DNA from: Dermabacteraceae bacterium TAE3-ERU27
Lineage (GTDB): Bacteria; Actinomycetota; Actinomycetes; Actinomycetales; Dermabacteraceae
Assembly: GCA_019218415.1 (NCBI GenBank)
Contig: JAHUUL010000004.1
Span: forward strand, 40,878-104,877
DNA length: 64,000 bases
Reading direction: 5' to 3'
In this document: positions 15,761 to 26,890 of the stretch, piece by piece
How positions within the stretch are numbered: position 1 is the first letter of the stretch
How the letters are laid out: each line of letters starts with the position of its first letter
Notes under the pieces: generated by a model
What the model was told of the DNA's origin: nothing
The model's database searches: none
The model's input: the letters and a program-made list of their open reading frames with translations, nothing else
Translations under genes and position numbers: made by a program

Positions 15761-17193
15761 ACGCAAGCATTGCCGAGATCGCGCAGATCGTAGGCGGCAG
15801 GATCCACGGGGTGAACAATCCCGGTGCCAGCGTCTCCGGGGCGGTCAGCATCGATACCCGTACCCTGCGCGAGGGCGATATTTTCGCGGCCTTCGTGGGG
15901 GAGCGCGTGGACGGTCACGACTACGTGCCGGTAGCGCTGGAAAAGGGGGCGAGCCTGGTGCTTAGCACCCGCGAGGTGGCTGCCCCCAGCATCGTCGTGC
16001 CCGACATGCTGGAGGCCCTCACGGTCTTGGCTCGTGAGCTACTGCGTCGTGAACGATCACGACGTCACGACCTGACTGTGCTCGCGGTAACCGGCTCCGC
16101 GGGGAAAACGAGCACCAAAGACCTGCTGGGCGAGCTTTGCGCCACCAGCGGAGAAACCATCGCGCCCGCGGGCAGCTTCAACAACGAACTGGGGCTGCCG
16201 CTAACCGTGCTCGGTATCAACGAAACTACCCGTTTCTTGGTTTTGGAGATGGGCGCGCGCGGCATCGGACACATCGCGCATCTAACCGATATCGCCCCGC
16301 CGGATATCAGCCTGGCACTCAACATCGGCTCCGCTCATGCGGGTGAGTTCGGCGGAATCGAATTTACCCAGCGCGCCAAGTCGGAAATAATTAGCGCGCT
16401 TAGCCCTGCGGGCAGGGCGATCCTGAACGCGACAGACCCGCGTGTGCGCGCCATGGCAGACGTTTCTGCCGCCCCGGTTATTTTCTGGGGAGATACGGAT
16501 TCGCCGGTAAGGGCGGAAAACGTGACGCTGAACGAGGCGGGCGCGCCAGGCTTCGAACTGATCGTAGAGCCGGGAATGACGACGCTGCAGGGGGAGGAAA
16601 TTTCTCCTTACCGCGGCCACGTCCAGCTTTCCCTACTGGGGAAGCACCAGGTGGCCAATGCCCTAGCGGCGGTTGCGGCGGCGCTCGTTGCCGGTGTTTC
16701 GGCACAAAATGCCGTCGAGGTGTTAGCCAAAGCACAGCCGCGTTCGCGCTATCGGATGGAAGTGAGCGAACGCAGCGATGGCGTGACGATCATCAATGAT
16801 GCCTACAACGCCAATCCCGATTCCATGCGGGCGGCCCTGGAAACCCTGTCTCACCTGGGGAAAGAACGCCGCACGGTAGCAGTTTTGGGCACGATGCTGG
16901 AACTCGGTGAGGAAAGCGCCGAGGAACATCGCAAAATTGGTCGCGAAGCTGCCGATTTGGGAGTTTCTCTGCTGCTCAGCGTGGGTTCGCGGGAGATTTA
17001 CGAGGGGGCGCTAGAGGTCACGGGTTACGCAGAACGCACCCTCTATGCACCCGATAACGATGCGGCACGCGATATCTTAGAGACAACGGTGAAACCCGGG
17101 GACGTGGTTTTGTTCAAGTCCTCGCACGGTGCAAGGCTCTTCACCCTCGGTGAAAGCCTCGCAACACTTATGGACGGAGAAACAGAGGAATGA
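15754..17193 (+). CDS. murF: UDP-MurNAc-tripeptide-D-Ala-D-Ala ligase
   Basis: The 479-aa protein has the three Mur-ligase domains: an N-terminal uridine-binding domain ([16 protein letters not shown]), the ATP loop [14 protein letters not shown] near residue 115, and the C-terminal domain with [12 protein letters not shown]. It attaches D-Ala-D-Ala to complete the cytoplasmic pentapeptide precursor. Its ATG lies inside the murE tail with a 7-bp overlap, and its stop overlaps mraY by 4 bp, consistent with coupled translation. Confidence 0.96.
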   Translation: MVNASIAEIAQIVGGRIHGVNNPGASVSGAVSIDTRTLREGDIFAAFVGERVDGHDYVPVALEKGASLVLSTREVAAPSIVVPDMLEALTVLARELLRRERSRRHDLTVLAVTGSAGKTSTKDLLGELCATSGETIAPAGSFNNELGLPLTVLGINETTRFLVLEMGARGIGHIAHLTDIAPPDISLALNIGSAHAGEFGGIEFTQRAKSEIISALSPAGRAILNATDPRVRAMADVSAAPVIFWGDTDSPVRAENVTLNEAGAPGFELIVEPGMTTLQGEEISPYRGHVQLSLLGKHQVANALAAVAAALVAGVSAQNAVEVLAKAQPRSRYRMEVSERSDGVTIINDAYNANPDSMRAALETLSHLGKERRTVAVLGTMLELGEESAEEHRKIGREAADLGVSLLLSVGSREIYEGALEVTGYAERTLYAPDNDAARDILETTVKPGDVVLFKSSHGARLFTLGESLATLMDGETEE

Positions 17194-18275
17194 TCCCCAT
17201 TCTTGTGGCGGGTGGCTGCGCGCTGTTTATCGCGCTGTGGGGCACCCCGCTGTTCATTCGCTTCCTGGTAGCGAAGAAGTATGGCCAGTTCATTAGGGAC
17301 GACGGCCCGACTTCCCACTCGACCAAGCGCGGCACCCCCACGATGGGCGGTGCGGTGATCATCTTCGCCGTGCTCGCCGGTTACGTGATAGCGCACGCGG
17401 TTACCCGTTCCTGGCCGACGCCGTCGGGCCTGCTGGTGCTGTTCCTGATGACGGGCCTGGGCGCGGTAGGTTTTGCCGACGACTTCACTAAAATCAGTCG
17501 CCAGCGCAGCCTCGGCCTGACTCCGAAAGCGAAGCTGACGGGACAGTTCCTGATCGCGACTGTGTTCGCCGTGCTGGCACTGCAGTTCCCAGATTCCGCT
17601 GGCCTCACGCCGGCATCGCTGAACATCTCCTTCATCCGCGACCTGCCCATTAACCTGGCTTTCGCGGGCACCGGGATAGGCATCGTGCTGTTCGCTATCT
17701 GGTCTAACTTCCTGGTGGCTGCCTGGTCTAACGGCGTAAATCTGACCGACGGCCTGGACGGCCTGGCCACCGGTGCCACCATCATTTTCGCTGGCGCTTA
17801 CGTACTTATTTCCTTCTGGCAGTGGCGCCAGAGCTGCGTCACCAGCCTTTCCAGCCTCTGCTACACCGCGCGCGATCCGCTGGATACGGCGGTAGTGGCT
17901 GCCGCCATCGTGGGGGCATGCATCGGCTTCCTCTGGTGGAACACTTCCCCCGCGAAGATCTTCATGGGCGATACCGGTTCCCTCGCGCTCGGTGGCGCGC
18001 TGGCGGGCCTGACCATCGTCTCGCGGACAGAGACCCTCGGCGCGATCATCGGCGGTCTTTTCGTCATCATCTCCCTCTCCGTGATTATCCAGGTCGGTTC
18101 CTTCAAGATGACCGGCAAGCGCGTTTTCCGCATGGCCCCGCTACAGCACCACTTCGAGCTGAAGGGGTGGGGAGAGGTAACCATCGTGGTGCGCTTTTGG
18201 ATAGTGGCAGCGCTCTGCGCGGCCACCGGCATGGGCATTTTCTACCTCGACGCAATTCCTAGGCTGGCTTCGTGA
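17190..18275 (+). CDS. mraY: Phospho-MurNAc-pentapeptide translocase
   Basis: The 361-aa polytopic membrane protein has about ten helices and the family motifs [26 protein letters not shown] (catalytic Asp pair), [12 protein letters not shown] and the cytoplasmic [13 protein letters not shown] loop. It transfers phospho-MurNAc-pentapeptide to undecaprenyl phosphate to make lipid I. It is of normal length and overlaps both neighbours by 4 bp. Confidence 0.97.
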   Translation: MIPILVAGGCALFIALWGTPLFIRFLVAKKYGQFIRDDGPTSHSTKRGTPTMGGAVIIFAVLAGYVIAHAVTRSWPTPSGLLVLFLMTGLGAVGFADDFTKISRQRSLGLTPKAKLTGQFLIATVFAVLALQFPDSAGLTPASLNISFIRDLPINLAFAGTGIGIVLFAIWSNFLVAAWSNGVNLTDGLDGLATGATIIFAGAYVLISFWQWRQSCVTSLSSLCYTARDPLDTAVVAAAIVGACIGFLWWNTSPAKIFMGDTGSLALGGALAGLTIVSRTETLGAIIGGLFVIISLSVIIQVGSFKMTGKRVFRMAPLQHHFELKGWGEVTIVVRFWIVAALCAATGMGIFYLDAIPRLAS

Positions 18276-19768
18276 ACACCCCGCTCGTAGAACGCGCCTG
18301 GCCCGGGCTTGATGTTTCCGGTGCCACCATCCTCGTTACCGGTTTTGGCGTTTCCGGCTACGCGGTAGCAGACCAAACCATGCAGCGCGGTGCCCGCGTT
18401 GTCGTGGTAGATGCGAACGCGAGCAAAGAGAACCTGGAAAAGAAGCGGATCCTGGAAAACCTGGGGGTAGATGTTCGCCTGGGAAAGGAACATACCCAGG
18501 CACTTCCGGCAGACGTTGCGCCCGACGTAGTGGTTACCAGCCCCGGCTGGCGCCCGGATCAGCCGCTGCTACTACAGGCGACGGAGCAGAATATTCCGAT
18601 CTGGTCGGAGATCGAGCTGGCACGCAGGATGCAGCCGGTTGACGGCCCCGCCTGGCTCGCGGTGACCGGAACCAACGGCAAGACCACGGTAGTAACCATG
18701 CTGGAGGCGATCCTGAATGCTGCGGGGCTGCGTGCCTGCGCCGCTGGGAACGTCGGCCAGCCGCTGATCGAAGCGGTGCTGCATCCGGAACCGTTCGACG
18801 TGATCGCGCTGGAACTTTCCTCTTTCCAGCTTCACTGGACCGAGCACCTGATGTGCGCCGCGAGTTGCGTGCTTAACGTCAGCGAGGATCACATCGACTG
18901 GCACGGCAGCATGGACGAATACGCCGCCGCAAAAGGCAAGATTCACGATGACTGCGAGCGGGCTGTCATATACAACCAGGCAGACGAGCGCACGCTACGC
19001 GCGGTTGAAGAAGCGGACGTCGTAGAGGGATGCCGGGCAATCGGTATCACCCTCGGCAGCCCCGGACTCTCCGAACTGGGTGTGGTAGACGGTCTCCTCG
19101 TTGATCGCGCCTTCGTTGAGAACCGGGCGACTCACGCCGCCGAACTGTGCACCCTGGAAGATATAGCGCACCTGGGTGCGCACGGCGCCCCGCCGCACGT
19201 TGTGCTAGACGCGCTGGCTGCCGCCGCGCTCGCCCGCAGCTACGGCGTGCCCGCGCAGGCGGTGCGTGACGGTCTGCGCAGCTACGGCCTCGGCGGACAC
19301 CGCAGCGAGCTGGTCGCCCGCAGCGAGGAAATCTTTTATATCGATGACTCCAAGGCCACTAACCCGCATGCCGCCGCAGCCTCTCTGCGCAGCAATCGGC
19401 CGGAAAACGGCAGCGTGGTTTGGATCGCGGGAGGCCTCGCCAAGGGCGCGCATTTTGGCGATCTCGTCGCGAACGCGGGACAGGGCCTGCGCGGGGTAGT
19501 GCTGATCGGGCAGGACCAGAGAGAGCTGGCTGCGGCACTGGCAGAGCACGCCCCCGACACCCCGGTGGAAAAGGTGCGGCCCCTGGCAGAAGGGGAAGAC
19601 TCCTCGCGCATCATGCACGATGCCGTGGCATACGCGCGCTCCCTGGCGCAGCCTGGAGACGCCGTGCTGCTAGCACCGGCTTGCGCCTCCATGGATCAGT
19701 TCCGCAGCTACGCGCAGCGGGGAGAGCTGTTCGCACAGGCAGTCCGGGATTGCCGCAATGACGCGTAA
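18272..19768 (+). CDS. murD: UDP-MurNAc-L-Ala:D-Glu ligase
   Basis: The 498-aa Mur ligase begins with a Rossmann-like [16 protein letters not shown], has the ATP loop [14 protein letters not shown] near residue 130, [11 protein letters not shown] in the central domain and [13 protein letters not shown] in the C-terminal domain. It adds D-glutamate to UDP-MurNAc-L-alanine. The GTG start overlaps the mraY stop by 4 bp, and the 3' end overlaps ftsW by 11 bp. Confidence 0.96.
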   Translation: MNTPLVERAWPGLDVSGATILVTGFGVSGYAVADQTMQRGARVVVVDANASKENLEKKRILENLGVDVRLGKEHTQALPADVAPDVVVTSPGWRPDQPLLLQATEQNIPIWSEIELARRMQPVDGPAWLAVTGTNGKTTVVTMLEAILNAAGLRACAAGNVGQPLIEAVLHPEPFDVIALELSSFQLHWTEHLMCAASCVLNVSEDHIDWHGSMDEYAAAKGKIHDDCERAVIYNQADERTLRAVEEADVVEGCRAIGITLGSPGLSELGVVDGLLVDRAFVENRATHAAELCTLEDIAHLGAHGAPPHVVLDALAAAALARSYGVPAQAVRDGLRSYGLGGHRSELVARSEEIFYIDDSKATNPHAAAASLRSNRPENGSVVWIAGGLAKGAHFGDLVANAGQGLRGVVLIGQDQRELAAALAEHAPDTPVEKVRPLAEGEDSSRIMHDAVAYARSLAQPGDAVLLAPACASMDQFRSYAQRGELFAQAVRDCRNDA

Positions 19769-21125
19769 GCCGCAGCGGGTAGTTAAGCGGGAAGGCGGAC
19801 GCGCCGAGAACGGGTTTCTAAACCGTGTTGGCAGCGCCGTGGGCCCTTGGTTGAAGTCGCCGGTACTGGATTTTTACGGCATCCTCACGGTCGGCGTGCT
19901 GTTGATCGTATTTGGCATAGTGATGGTGCTTTCCAGCTCGTTCGTGCTAGATGTGGCCGGAGGCGGAAGCGGGTATGGGCGCGCCATAAAGCACTTCCTG
20001 CTGGTGCTTATCGGTCTCGTCCTGATGACGATTGCGGCCGTCCTTCCGCCCGGGTTTTACCGCAAAATAGCCCCCCTGGCGCTGCTGGCCGGGCTCGGTT
20101 TGCAGACCCTCGTGATTTTTATCGGTAAAGAAATCAACGGTAACCGCAACTGGCTGCAGTTCGGTGGGCAATCGTTCCAGCCCTCGGAGATGCTGAAGCT
20201 TGCCCTCATAGTTTGGATGGCACTGGCACTTTCCAACCGTCAACCCAGCCTGCACCGGATAAAGGCCATCATGCCCGCGGTGCTTCCGGCCATTATCGGT
20301 CTGGGGGCCGTTCTCATTGGTAAGGACCTTGGCACCGGCCTTGTGCTGGTGGCGCTGATCGGTACCTGCCTGTGGGTGGCAGGCGTTCCCCGGCGAATAC
20401 TGGCTGGTCCCGCATTCTTTGGTGTGCTGGCGGTGCTGGGGCTTACTTTTGGCACCTCTAATCGACGCGAACGCATCTCGCACTGGCTTTCCGGCTATCA
20501 ATGCTCGGCGGAGGGCTGCTATCAGCCCCGGCACGGTTTGATGGGGCTTGCCGAAGGAGGCTGGTTCGGAGTCGGGCTGGGAGAGTCTCGCCAAAAGTGG
20601 GGCCTGCTGCCCCATCCGGACAACGATTACATTTTTGCGATCATCGGTGAAGAAATAGGGTTGCTCGGAACCCTGCTCGTGGTGTTCCTGTATGTGGCGT
20701 TGCTTTTCCTGCTCACCAACATGGTTAGGCGCTACAAGGGGGACGTCTTCACCCAGGTAGCCACGGCTGGCGTGGCGGCGTGGTTCCTTAGCCAGGCACT
20801 CATCAACATGTGCGTAGTGGCTGGAGTGCTGCCCGTAATCGGCGTGCCGCTGCCCTTTATCTCCGCCGGTGGTACCGCCCTTACGGTGTCCATGGGAGCG
20901 CTCGGGATGCTGCTCTCCTTTGCCCGCAACGAACCGGGAGCGAAGCAGGCGATTCAGGCGAGTTGGAAGAGCGCGCGCGGCAGCGTGGGGGTTTTTGCCT
21001 CCGGAACGGGCGGCAAAAAGTCCACTCCCGGTAACGCTAAACCCGCGCGAGGAAGCAAAACCCGCGCGCCGAAGGCGAAGAAAAACTTGGGTAATGGCGC
21101 GAAAGGTAGGAAGCCGAGAGCATGA
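19758..21125 (+). CDS. ftsW: FtsW, septal peptidoglycan glycosyltransferase (SEDS)
   Basis: The 455-aa protein has about ten membrane helices and SEDS-family landmarks: GNRNWLQFGGQSFQPSEMLKLALI, KDLGTGLVL, and near the end GVLPVIGVPLPFISAGGTALT. A cytoplasmic N-terminal basic segment of about 35 residues and a Lys/Arg-rich tail of about 65 residues flank the core. It polymerises septal glycan from lipid II together with FtsI. Its ATG lies within the murD tail and its stop overlaps murG by 4 bp. Confidence 0.96.
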   Translation: MTRKPQRVVKREGGRAENGFLNRVGSAVGPWLKSPVLDFYGILTVGVLLIVFGIVMVLSSSFVLDVAGGGSGYGRAIKHFLLVLIGLVLMTIAAVLPPGFYRKIAPLALLAGLGLQTLVIFIGKEINGNRNWLQFGGQSFQPSEMLKLALIVWMALALSNRQPSLHRIKAIMPAVLPAIIGLGAVLIGKDLGTGLVLVALIGTCLWVAGVPRRILAGPAFFGVLAVLGLTFGTSNRRERISHWLSGYQCSAEGCYQPRHGLMGLAEGGWFGVGLGESRQKWGLLPHPDNDYIFAIIGEEIGLLGTLLVVFLYVALLFLLTNMVRRYKGDVFTQVATAGVAAWFLSQALINMCVVAGVLPVIGVPLPFISAGGTALTVSMGALGMLLSFARNEPGAKQAIQASWKSARGSVGVFASGTGGKKSTPGNAKPARGSKTRAPKAKKNLGNGAKGRKPRA

Positions 21126-22207
21126 GCAAAACCATCCTGCTGGCGGGCGGCGGCACGGCTGGCCACGTCTCGCCGCTGTTAGCCACCGCGGAGGCGATCC
21201 GCAGGCAAAGCCCCGATACCGAAATCTTGGTGCTAGGCACCAGCAGCGGTCTGGAAGCCGATCTGGTTCCGGCCGCCGGATACCCGCTGCTGACCATCGA
21301 GAAAGTTCCTTTCCCGCGCAAACCCAACCTGGATGCGCTGCGTTTCCCGTTCCGTTTTGTTAGCACCGTGCGGGAAGTTGCGCGACTGGTTAAAGAGCGA
21401 GATGTCGCGGCGGTTGCCGGATTCGGCGGTTATGTTTGCCCGCCCGCCTACCTCGCTGCACGCGCGGCAGGGCTAGGGCTGGTGATCCACGAAGCAAACC
21501 GGAAGCCGGGGATGGCGAACCGCCTGGGGGCACGCTTCGCAGCAGCCACGGCGACGGCATTCCCAGGCACCCAGCTACCCGGTGCGCAAACCCTGGGCAT
21601 GCCGATGCGCACCGCTATCTCGCGGCTCGACAGGCAGGCGGCCCGCGCGGCGGCTAGGGAGCGCTTTGGGCTGGCGCAGGATGCTCCCGTGCTGCTCGTG
21701 ACGGGAGGCTCCCTGGGAGCGAAACGGCTCAACGACGCGGTAGCCGACGCAGCGGACGAGATCGTTGCCAGTGGCTGCCAGATTCTGCACGTCACGGGCA
21801 AGGGCAAGGCCGCGGCGGCATCCCGGCCCGGATACCACGTGGTCGAATACGTCTCCGCTATGGAGGATGCCTATGCCGCCGCCGATTTCGCGATCACCCG
21901 TTCCGGGGCGGGAACCGTTTGTGAGGTTAGCGCGATAGGGCTGCCGTGCATGTTTGTACCCCTGCCGATCGGTAACGGTGAACAGGCGTTAAACGGCAAA
22001 GACCTGGTCTCCGCCGGGGCTGCCCTGATGGTTAACGATGCAGATTTCACGCCCGAGGTTTTGCGCGAAACCGTGCTACCGCTGCTGCGCGATCAGCAGC
22101 GCCTCGCAGACATGTCGCGCCTTGCTAGCGAACACGGTGTGCGCGATGCAGACGAGCAACTGGCAACCCTGATCCTTACCGCCGCAGAAAGCAGGAATAA
22201 AGCATGA
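21122..22207 (+). CDS. murG: Lipid II-forming GlcNAc transferase
   Basis: The 361-aa GT28-family protein starts with the glycine-rich GGGTAGHVSPLLATAEA loop. It contains GFGGYVCPPAYLAARAAG and HEANRKPGMANR in the N-terminal acceptor domain, and ITRSGAGTVCEVSAIGLP with PIGNGEQALNGKDL in the UDP-GlcNAc-binding domain. It converts lipid I to lipid II at the inner face of the membrane. It overlaps ftsW and murC by 4 bp each. Confidence 0.97.
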   Translation: MSKTILLAGGGTAGHVSPLLATAEAIRRQSPDTEILVLGTSSGLEADLVPAAGYPLLTIEKVPFPRKPNLDALRFPFRFVSTVREVARLVKERDVAAVAGFGGYVCPPAYLAARAAGLGLVIHEANRKPGMANRLGARFAAATATAFPGTQLPGAQTLGMPMRTAISRLDRQAARAAARERFGLAQDAPVLLVTGGSLGAKRLNDAVADAADEIVASGCQILHVTGKGKAAAASRPGYHVVEYVSAMEDAYAAADFAITRSGAGTVCEVSAIGLPCMFVPLPIGNGEQALNGKDLVSAGAALMVNDADFTPEVLRETVLPLLRDQQRLADMSRLASEHGVRDADEQLATLILTAAESRNKA

Positions 22208-23643
22208 ACTTCCCCGCTCAGGTACGCACCATTCTGCGCCCCGGCGCGGTGGTCAACAGCAACGTCTGGCCCGAGGACGCGCGGCGCGTGCACGTGCTGT
22301 GCATTGGCGGCGCGGGAATGTCGGCGGTCGCCCGGCTCGCGCTTGAAGCGGGATGCACGGTTAGCGGCAGCGACGCGCAGGAAGGCCAGTTCCTGCCTCC
22401 CCTGAGCGAGGCAGGTGCGCGTATTTACGTTGGTTTCGCGCGCGAACAGCTCCCCGCTGACGCGGACGTGGTAGTGGTTTCGACCGCGGTACGCCCCGAC
22501 AACCCGGAAGTAATCGCGGCGCGCGAAGCAGGCATTCCGGTCGTGCACCGCGCTACCGCGCTCGCGGGACTGATCGGCGAGCGGGAAACCATTGCCGTCG
22601 CGGGAACGCATGGTAAGACCACCACCACCGCGATGTCGGTGATGGCGCTGCGCGGCTGCGGAGAAGATCCCGCCTTCGCCGTCGGCGCAGCGGTTGCTGA
22701 CCTGGGCCGAAACGCGGCGCTGGGGGAGAGCGCCGCCGTGATCGAAGCGGACGAATCCGATGGTTCTTTCCTGGCCTACCGCCCCCGCGTGGTTTTGGTG
22801 ACTAACCAGGAAGCCGACCACCTCGACTTCTACGAAACCGCAGAAAACGTCACCGCCGCCTTCCAGGCGCTGGTCGCGGGTATGGGTGACGACGGGGTGC
22901 TGGTGGCATGTGCCGACGACCCCGGCGCGCGAGCGCTTGCTGCGGCCGCCCCCTGTCGCAGCGTTCTCTACGGAAACGCGGAGGACGCCGACTGGCGGAT
23001 CAGCGATGTCACCACGGCGGCTACCGGTGCGCGGGCCAGGGTTAGCCACGCCCGTCACGGTGAACTCGTGCTGGAACTGGCCGTGACCGGGGCGCACAAC
23101 GTGCTAAACGCCGTGGGGGCGCTCGCTGCCTGCGCAGAGTTGGGACGAGACGTAACCGGGCTGCTGTCCGGGCTGTCCCGCTTCCACGGCGCTTCGCGGC
23201 GCTTTGAGCTGAAGGGCGAAGTAGACGGGGTGAGCGTGTATGACGATTACGCACACCACCCGAACGAACTGCAGGCCACGCTTTCTTCGGCGCGACAGGT
23301 GGCAGGCGAAGGTCGCGTTATCGCAGTATTCCAGCCTCACCTGTTCAGCCGCACCAAAGCCTTCGCGGCAGAGTTTGCGCAGGCGCTTTCCCTGGCGGAT
23401 ACCGCTCTGGTACTGGATGTTTATGCGGCCAGGGAGGACCTGGACGAAAGCGTGAGTGCGGAAACCATCGTGCGTGAATACACGGGTGGTGACGAACGCG
23501 TTCGCACGGCCGGTCCTCGCGAACAGCTGCCGGATGAGATTTCTGCGCTAGCGAAGCCCGGCGATATCGTGCTCCTGCTGGGGGCCGGCGATATCGTTGC
23601 GGAAAGCTCGCGCGTGCTGGCTGCCCTCGGAACGAGGAACTGA
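22204..23643 (+). CDS. murC: UDP-MurNAc:L-alanine ligase
   Basis: The 479-aa Mur ligase has an N-terminal nucleotide-binding domain (HVLCIGGAGMSAVARLAL), the ATP loop AVAGTHGKTTTTAMSV near residue 137, EADESDGSFLAYRP, and YDDYAHHPNELQATL in the C-terminal domain. It carries out the first amino-acid addition to UDP-MurNAc. The stop codon is followed immediately by the ftsQ GTG. Confidence 0.97.
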   Translation: MNFPAQVRTILRPGAVVNSNVWPEDARRVHVLCIGGAGMSAVARLALEAGCTVSGSDAQEGQFLPPLSEAGARIYVGFAREQLPADADVVVVSTAVRPDNPEVIAAREAGIPVVHRATALAGLIGERETIAVAGTHGKTTTTAMSVMALRGCGEDPAFAVGAAVADLGRNAALGESAAVIEADESDGSFLAYRPRVVLVTNQEADHLDFYETAENVTAAFQALVAGMGDDGVLVACADDPGARALAAAAPCRSVLYGNAEDADWRISDVTTAATGARARVSHARHGELVLELAVTGAHNVLNAVGALAACAELGRDVTGLLSGLSRFHGASRRFELKGEVDGVSVYDDYAHHPNELQATLSSARQVAGEGRVIAVFQPHLFSRTKAFAAEFAQALSLADTALVLDVYAAREDLDESVSAETIVREYTGGDERVRTAGPREQLPDEISALAKPGDIVLLLGAGDIVAESSRVLAALGTRN

Positions 23644-24651
23644 GTGGCGGCGACACCGCGCAGGCCGGTAACTCCGCGCCGCCCGCCGAGGAAAAATCCC
23701 CCGCGTCCGGCGTCGCACGGGGGCCGACACTTGCGCCCGCAGGTTGAGCAGAAAGAAAAGGCTGAGCCGCGCAAGGAACCCGAGCGGCTCACGCCGAGCC
23801 GAGAAGAGCCCAAGCGTGCGGCTACGGACCCGAAGAAGCCAGAGACTCCGCTACGGTTTTTTGCCCGCGAGGAAAAAGGCCAGCGGGCCGCGGCACCGGA
23901 GAGCTTCGCGAAGATAGGTCAAAATACCCCGTTGCCGCTCCCGGTAAAAAAGCAGGGTTGGCTCCAGCGCCAAAAGGGGTGGCTGATCCTGGCCGCCGTC
24001 CTGGTTTTGCTGTTGCTCGCAGGCCTGGCGCTGGAAAAAGCGCCGTTCCTGAGGGCGCAAAAAGCCTCTGTGAGCGGGATTAGTTACGTTGATGCCACCG
24101 CGGTGGACGGCATTGCCCGAAAGGCCTTCGGCAAGCCCCTTTACCGTGTCCCCACCTCTGCGCTGGAGGAGGAGATCGCCAAGGTTCCGGGGGTTAAAGC
24201 GGCATCGGTTACCCGTTCTTGGCCGGATTCGCTGCGCGTGGAGGTCAGCGAGCGCAAGCCCGCGGCGGTGGTCGAGCATCCGGGCGCCGAGGCCACGGTG
24301 ATCGATGAGACGGGCGTGCGGCTCCCGATTTCCGCCGAGAACGCGGGGCAGCTTCCCGTGCTGACGGTCGGAGAGAAATCGCAGGATCCGACGGCGGCTA
24401 CCGAAACCATGCTGAAAACCCTGGCAGCGCTTCCCGAAGCATTACGTGAGCGCGCCCGCGAAATGACGGCCTCCTCCCGTGATGACGTAAGTTTCATCGT
24501 GGAAAGCGAGTCCCACGGCCGGAAGCGGGTCGTTTGGGGCAACGCGAAGGATGGGGAGCTGAAAGCGCGCGTGCTGGCTGCGCTCCTAGAGGTGGACGCG
24601 CCGGTGATCGACGTGTCATCGCCTACGGCGCCGGTGACGCGCGAGAAATAA
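23644..24651 (+). CDS. ftsQ: FtsQ/DivIB-type division protein
   Basis: The 335-aa bitopic protein has an unusually long, basic, Pro/Arg/Lys/Glu-rich cytoplasmic region of about 110 residues, one membrane helix at about 115-133 (GWLILAAVLVLLLLAGLAL), a POTRA domain (ASVSGISYVDATAVDGIA to VEVSERKPAAVVEH) and a beta-domain. It scaffolds the FtsQ-FtsL-DivIC complex. The GTG at 23644 directly follows the murC stop. The family is divergent, and assignment rests on topology, POTRA signature and position before ftsZ. Confidence 0.93.
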   Translation: MAATPRRPVTPRRPPRKNPPRPASHGGRHLRPQVEQKEKAEPRKEPERLTPSREEPKRAATDPKKPETPLRFFAREEKGQRAAAPESFAKIGQNTPLPLPVKKQGWLQRQKGWLILAAVLVLLLLAGLALEKAPFLRAQKASVSGISYVDATAVDGIARKAFGKPLYRVPTSALEEEIAKVPGVKAASVTRSWPDSLRVEVSERKPAAVVEHPGAEATVIDETGVRLPISAENAGQLPVLTVGEKSQDPTAATETMLKTLAALPEALRERAREMTASSRDDVSFIVESESHGRKRVVWGNAKDGELKARVLAALLEVDAPVIDVSSPTAPVTREK

Positions 24652-24740
24652 CTTTCGGGAGATTTTTTTCCGACACGCGCCCTAATAGTTGCATGGGGGC
24701 GTTACGACCTTTAGCGTCAAAAACAGGAGCGAATAAGCAA

Positions 24741-24771
24741 AACCCTAACCCTCAAGTTGAGGTTGAGGCTT
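24741..24771. promoter_or_regulatory. Palindrome in the ftsQ-ftsZ gap
   Basis: The 176-bp gap ahead of ftsZ contains a perfect CCTCAA-G-TTGAGG core (24750-24762) flanked by imperfectly symmetrical arms, about 31 bp in all. The right arm contains a tandem TTGAGG repeat. Similar AACCCTCAA/TTGAGG palindromes are familiar ahead of actinobacterial ftsZ genes, but a binding factor is not identifiable from sequence. Confidence 0.6.
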
Positions 24772-24827
24772 TGTGTATTCGTCGGAGATAGACAAGTGCA
24801 AGGGCACTAGAGAGCAAGGATCAGGCT

Positions 24828-26108
24828 ATGGACGAATCCCAGAACCACCTCGCGGTAATCAAGGTAGTAGGCGTGGGCGGTGGCGGTGCTAACGCCGTTA
24901 ACCGCATGATTGAGGCGGGGCTTAAGGGCGTAGAGTTCATCGCCATCAACACCGACTTCCAGGCGCTCCTGGGCAGCGATGCCGACGTCAAGCTTGACGT
25001 GGGCAAGGAGGCTACGCGCGGGCTCGGTGCCGGTGCCGATCCCGAGGTTGGCCGCACCGCAGCCGAGGACCACGCCGAAGAGATTGAATCCGTGCTGAAC
25101 GGTGCCGACATGGTGTTCGTTACCGCTGGCGAAGGCGGCGGCACCGGTACCGGCGCCGCTCCCGTTGTAGCTCGTATCGCCCGCAGCCTGGGTGCCCTCA
25201 CCATCGGCGTTGTAACCCGCCCGTTCACCTTCGAGGGGCGCCGCCGCTCCTCGCAGGCTGAGGCCGGTATCGCGGCCCTGCGCGAAGAGGTAGACACCCT
25301 GATCGTTATTCCGAACGATCGCCTGCTTTCCATCGCGGATAAGACGGTGTCGATGCTCGATGCGTTCAAGATTGCCGACCAGGTGCTGCACTCCGGTGTG
25401 CAGGGCATTACCGACCTGATCACCACCCCCGGCATCATCAACCTGGACTTCGCGGACGTTAAGTCGGTCATGAAGGACGCCGGTAGCGCCCTCATGGGTA
25501 TTGGTTCCGCGCGCGGCGAGGACCGCGCTCTGCAGGCGGCTGAGATGGCCGTTTCCAGCCCGCTGCTGGAAGCGCGCATCGACGGCGCCTACGGCGTGCT
25601 GCTTTCGATTCAGGGCGGCAGCGACCTCGGTATCCAGGAAGTCGCCGACGCGGCACAGCTCGTGCAGGAGGCGGCGCACAGGGATGCCAATATCATCTTC
25701 GGCGCCGTGATTGACGATGCGCTCGGAGACGAAGTGCGGGTCACGGTTATCGCCGCCGGTTTTGAGGAAAACTCTCCTCGCCAGGCCGAAGAGTCCAAGC
25801 AGCGTGGCCAGGCTCCGGTGGAGCTGCGCTCGGCTTCCGCGCAGCAGTCCCAGAGCTATGCCGCTCCGGTGCAGCAGCAGGCCGATACGCCGCAGGAACC
25901 GCAGCCTGCCGCGAGCCAGTCCGTCTGGGGCAGTTGGGGTGCCCAGCCCGTGCAGCCGGTACAGCCCGTGCAGCAGAGCGCGCCGCAGCAGCAGGAAAAC
26001 CAGGAAGAAGAGACGAACCGTGGGCCGCAGCCGCTGCGGGTGCCGCGTATCGACGAGCCCGTGCGTGGCAACGCGGACGACCTCGACATCCCGGATTTCC
26101 TTAAGTGA
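24828..26108 (+). CDS. ftsZ: FtsZ, tubulin-like division GTPase
   Basis: The 426-aa protein has the GTPase core ([17 protein letters not shown] near the start, the tubulin signature [14 protein letters not shown] near residue 105) up to about residue 315. A Gln/Pro-rich disordered linker follows, including a [10 protein letters not shown] repeat, and the protein ends in the conserved tail peptide [10 protein letters not shown], which binds SepF in bacteria lacking FtsA. It forms the Z-ring. It has its own upstream non-coding region and is probably transcribed also from within the cluster. Its stop overlaps pgeF. Confidence 0.99.
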   Translation: MDESQNHLAVIKVVGVGGGGANAVNRMIEAGLKGVEFIAINTDFQALLGSDADVKLDVGKEATRGLGAGADPEVGRTAAEDHAEEIESVLNGADMVFVTAGEGGGTGTGAAPVVARIARSLGALTIGVVTRPFTFEGRRRSSQAEAGIAALREEVDTLIVIPNDRLLSIADKTVSMLDAFKIADQVLHSGVQGITDLITTPGIINLDFADVKSVMKDAGSALMGIGSARGEDRALQAAEMAVSSPLLEARIDGAYGVLLSIQGGSDLGIQEVADAAQLVQEAAHRDANIIFGAVIDDALGDEVRVTVIAAGFEENSPRQAEESKQRGQAPVELRSASAQQSQSYAAPVQQQADTPQEPQPAASQSVWGSWGAQPVQPVQPVQQSAPQQQENQEEETNRGPQPLRVPRIDEPVRGNADDLDIPDFLK

Positions 26109-26863
26109 TATCGCTTTCTGAGGCGAGCGCCGGGGTAATTCCCGGCGCTCGCGCCATATTTACGACCAAAAGTGGCCAGGCTAGCGTCGGCCGGAAAGGC
26201 GCCTCGCGCGAGGCCTTCAGCGATTTCAACCTGGGGCTACACGTGGGGGATGAGGACACGGCTGTACGCGAAAATCGCCGCCTGTTAAGCGATTATCTTG
26301 GTGCCCCGGTGGCGTTCGTGAACCAAACCCATTCCGCGCGCGTGGCTGAGGTGGGACCGGATTGGGACTTTGCTGCGGTCAATGACGCCGACGCTCTGGT
26401 GACTACGCGGCGAGACGTGGCTCTGGCCATCATGGTGGCGGACTGCATGCCTATTTTGCTGGCCGATACCAATGCCGGGGTGGCCGCCGCAGTACACGCG
26501 GGCAGGGTCGGTTTTCTGGGGGAGATCCTGCCGGCAGCGATAGCGGAGATGCTGCGGTTCGGCGCGCTCCCGGAAAACATGCGTGCCCTCATCGGCCCCT
26601 CGATGTGCGGTAGGTGCTACGAAGTGCCGCAGCAGATGCACGACGAAGCGGTGGCGCGGGTGCCGGAACTTTCTGCGCGCACTCCGCGTGGCAGCTACTC
26701 CCTGGATTTGCGTGCCGGGGCGCGCGCGCAGCTGGTTTCGGCGGGCTTAGCGGAGTCGGCCATCGATGACTCCTACCCCTGCACGGGGGAGGCGTTGGAG
26801 TATTTCTCCTATCGTCGAGAAAACGTTACCGGCCGTTTCGTGGGGGCGATCCGCCTGCTTTAA
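26105..26863 (+). CDS. pgeF: Peptidoglycan editing factor PgeF (YfiH/laccase-domain family)
   Basis: The 252-aa protein shows the family metal-site elements: [30 protein letters not shown] and [11 protein letters not shown], which supply the His and Cys ligands. Members in other bacteria remove wrongly incorporated L-Ser-containing muropeptide precursors; purine nucleoside activity has also been reported. GTG at 26105 overlaps the ftsZ stop. In many actinobacteria a YggS-type PLP protein follows; here it is absent and a terminator-like hairpin follows instead. Confidence 0.9.
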   Translation: MISLSEASAGVIPGARAIFTTKSGQASVGRKGASREAFSDFNLGLHVGDEDTAVRENRRLLSDYLGAPVAFVNQTHSARVAEVGPDWDFAAVNDADALVTTRRDVALAIMVADCMPILLADTNAGVAAAVHAGRVGFLGEILPAAIAEMLRFGALPENMRALIGPSMCGRCYEVPQQMHDEAVARVPELSARTPRGSYSLDLRAGARAQLVSAGLAESAIDDSYPCTGEALEYFSYRRENVTGRFVGAIRLL

Positions 26864-26866
26864 GCT

Positions 26867-26890
26867 GCCGTTTTTACGGCTTTTGTTTTG
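26867..26890 (+). terminator. Short terminator after pgeF
   Basis: GCCGT (26867-26871) pairs with ACGGC (26876-26880) around a TTTT loop, followed by a T-rich tail. The stem is only 5 bp, so efficiency may be low. Confidence 0.6.
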
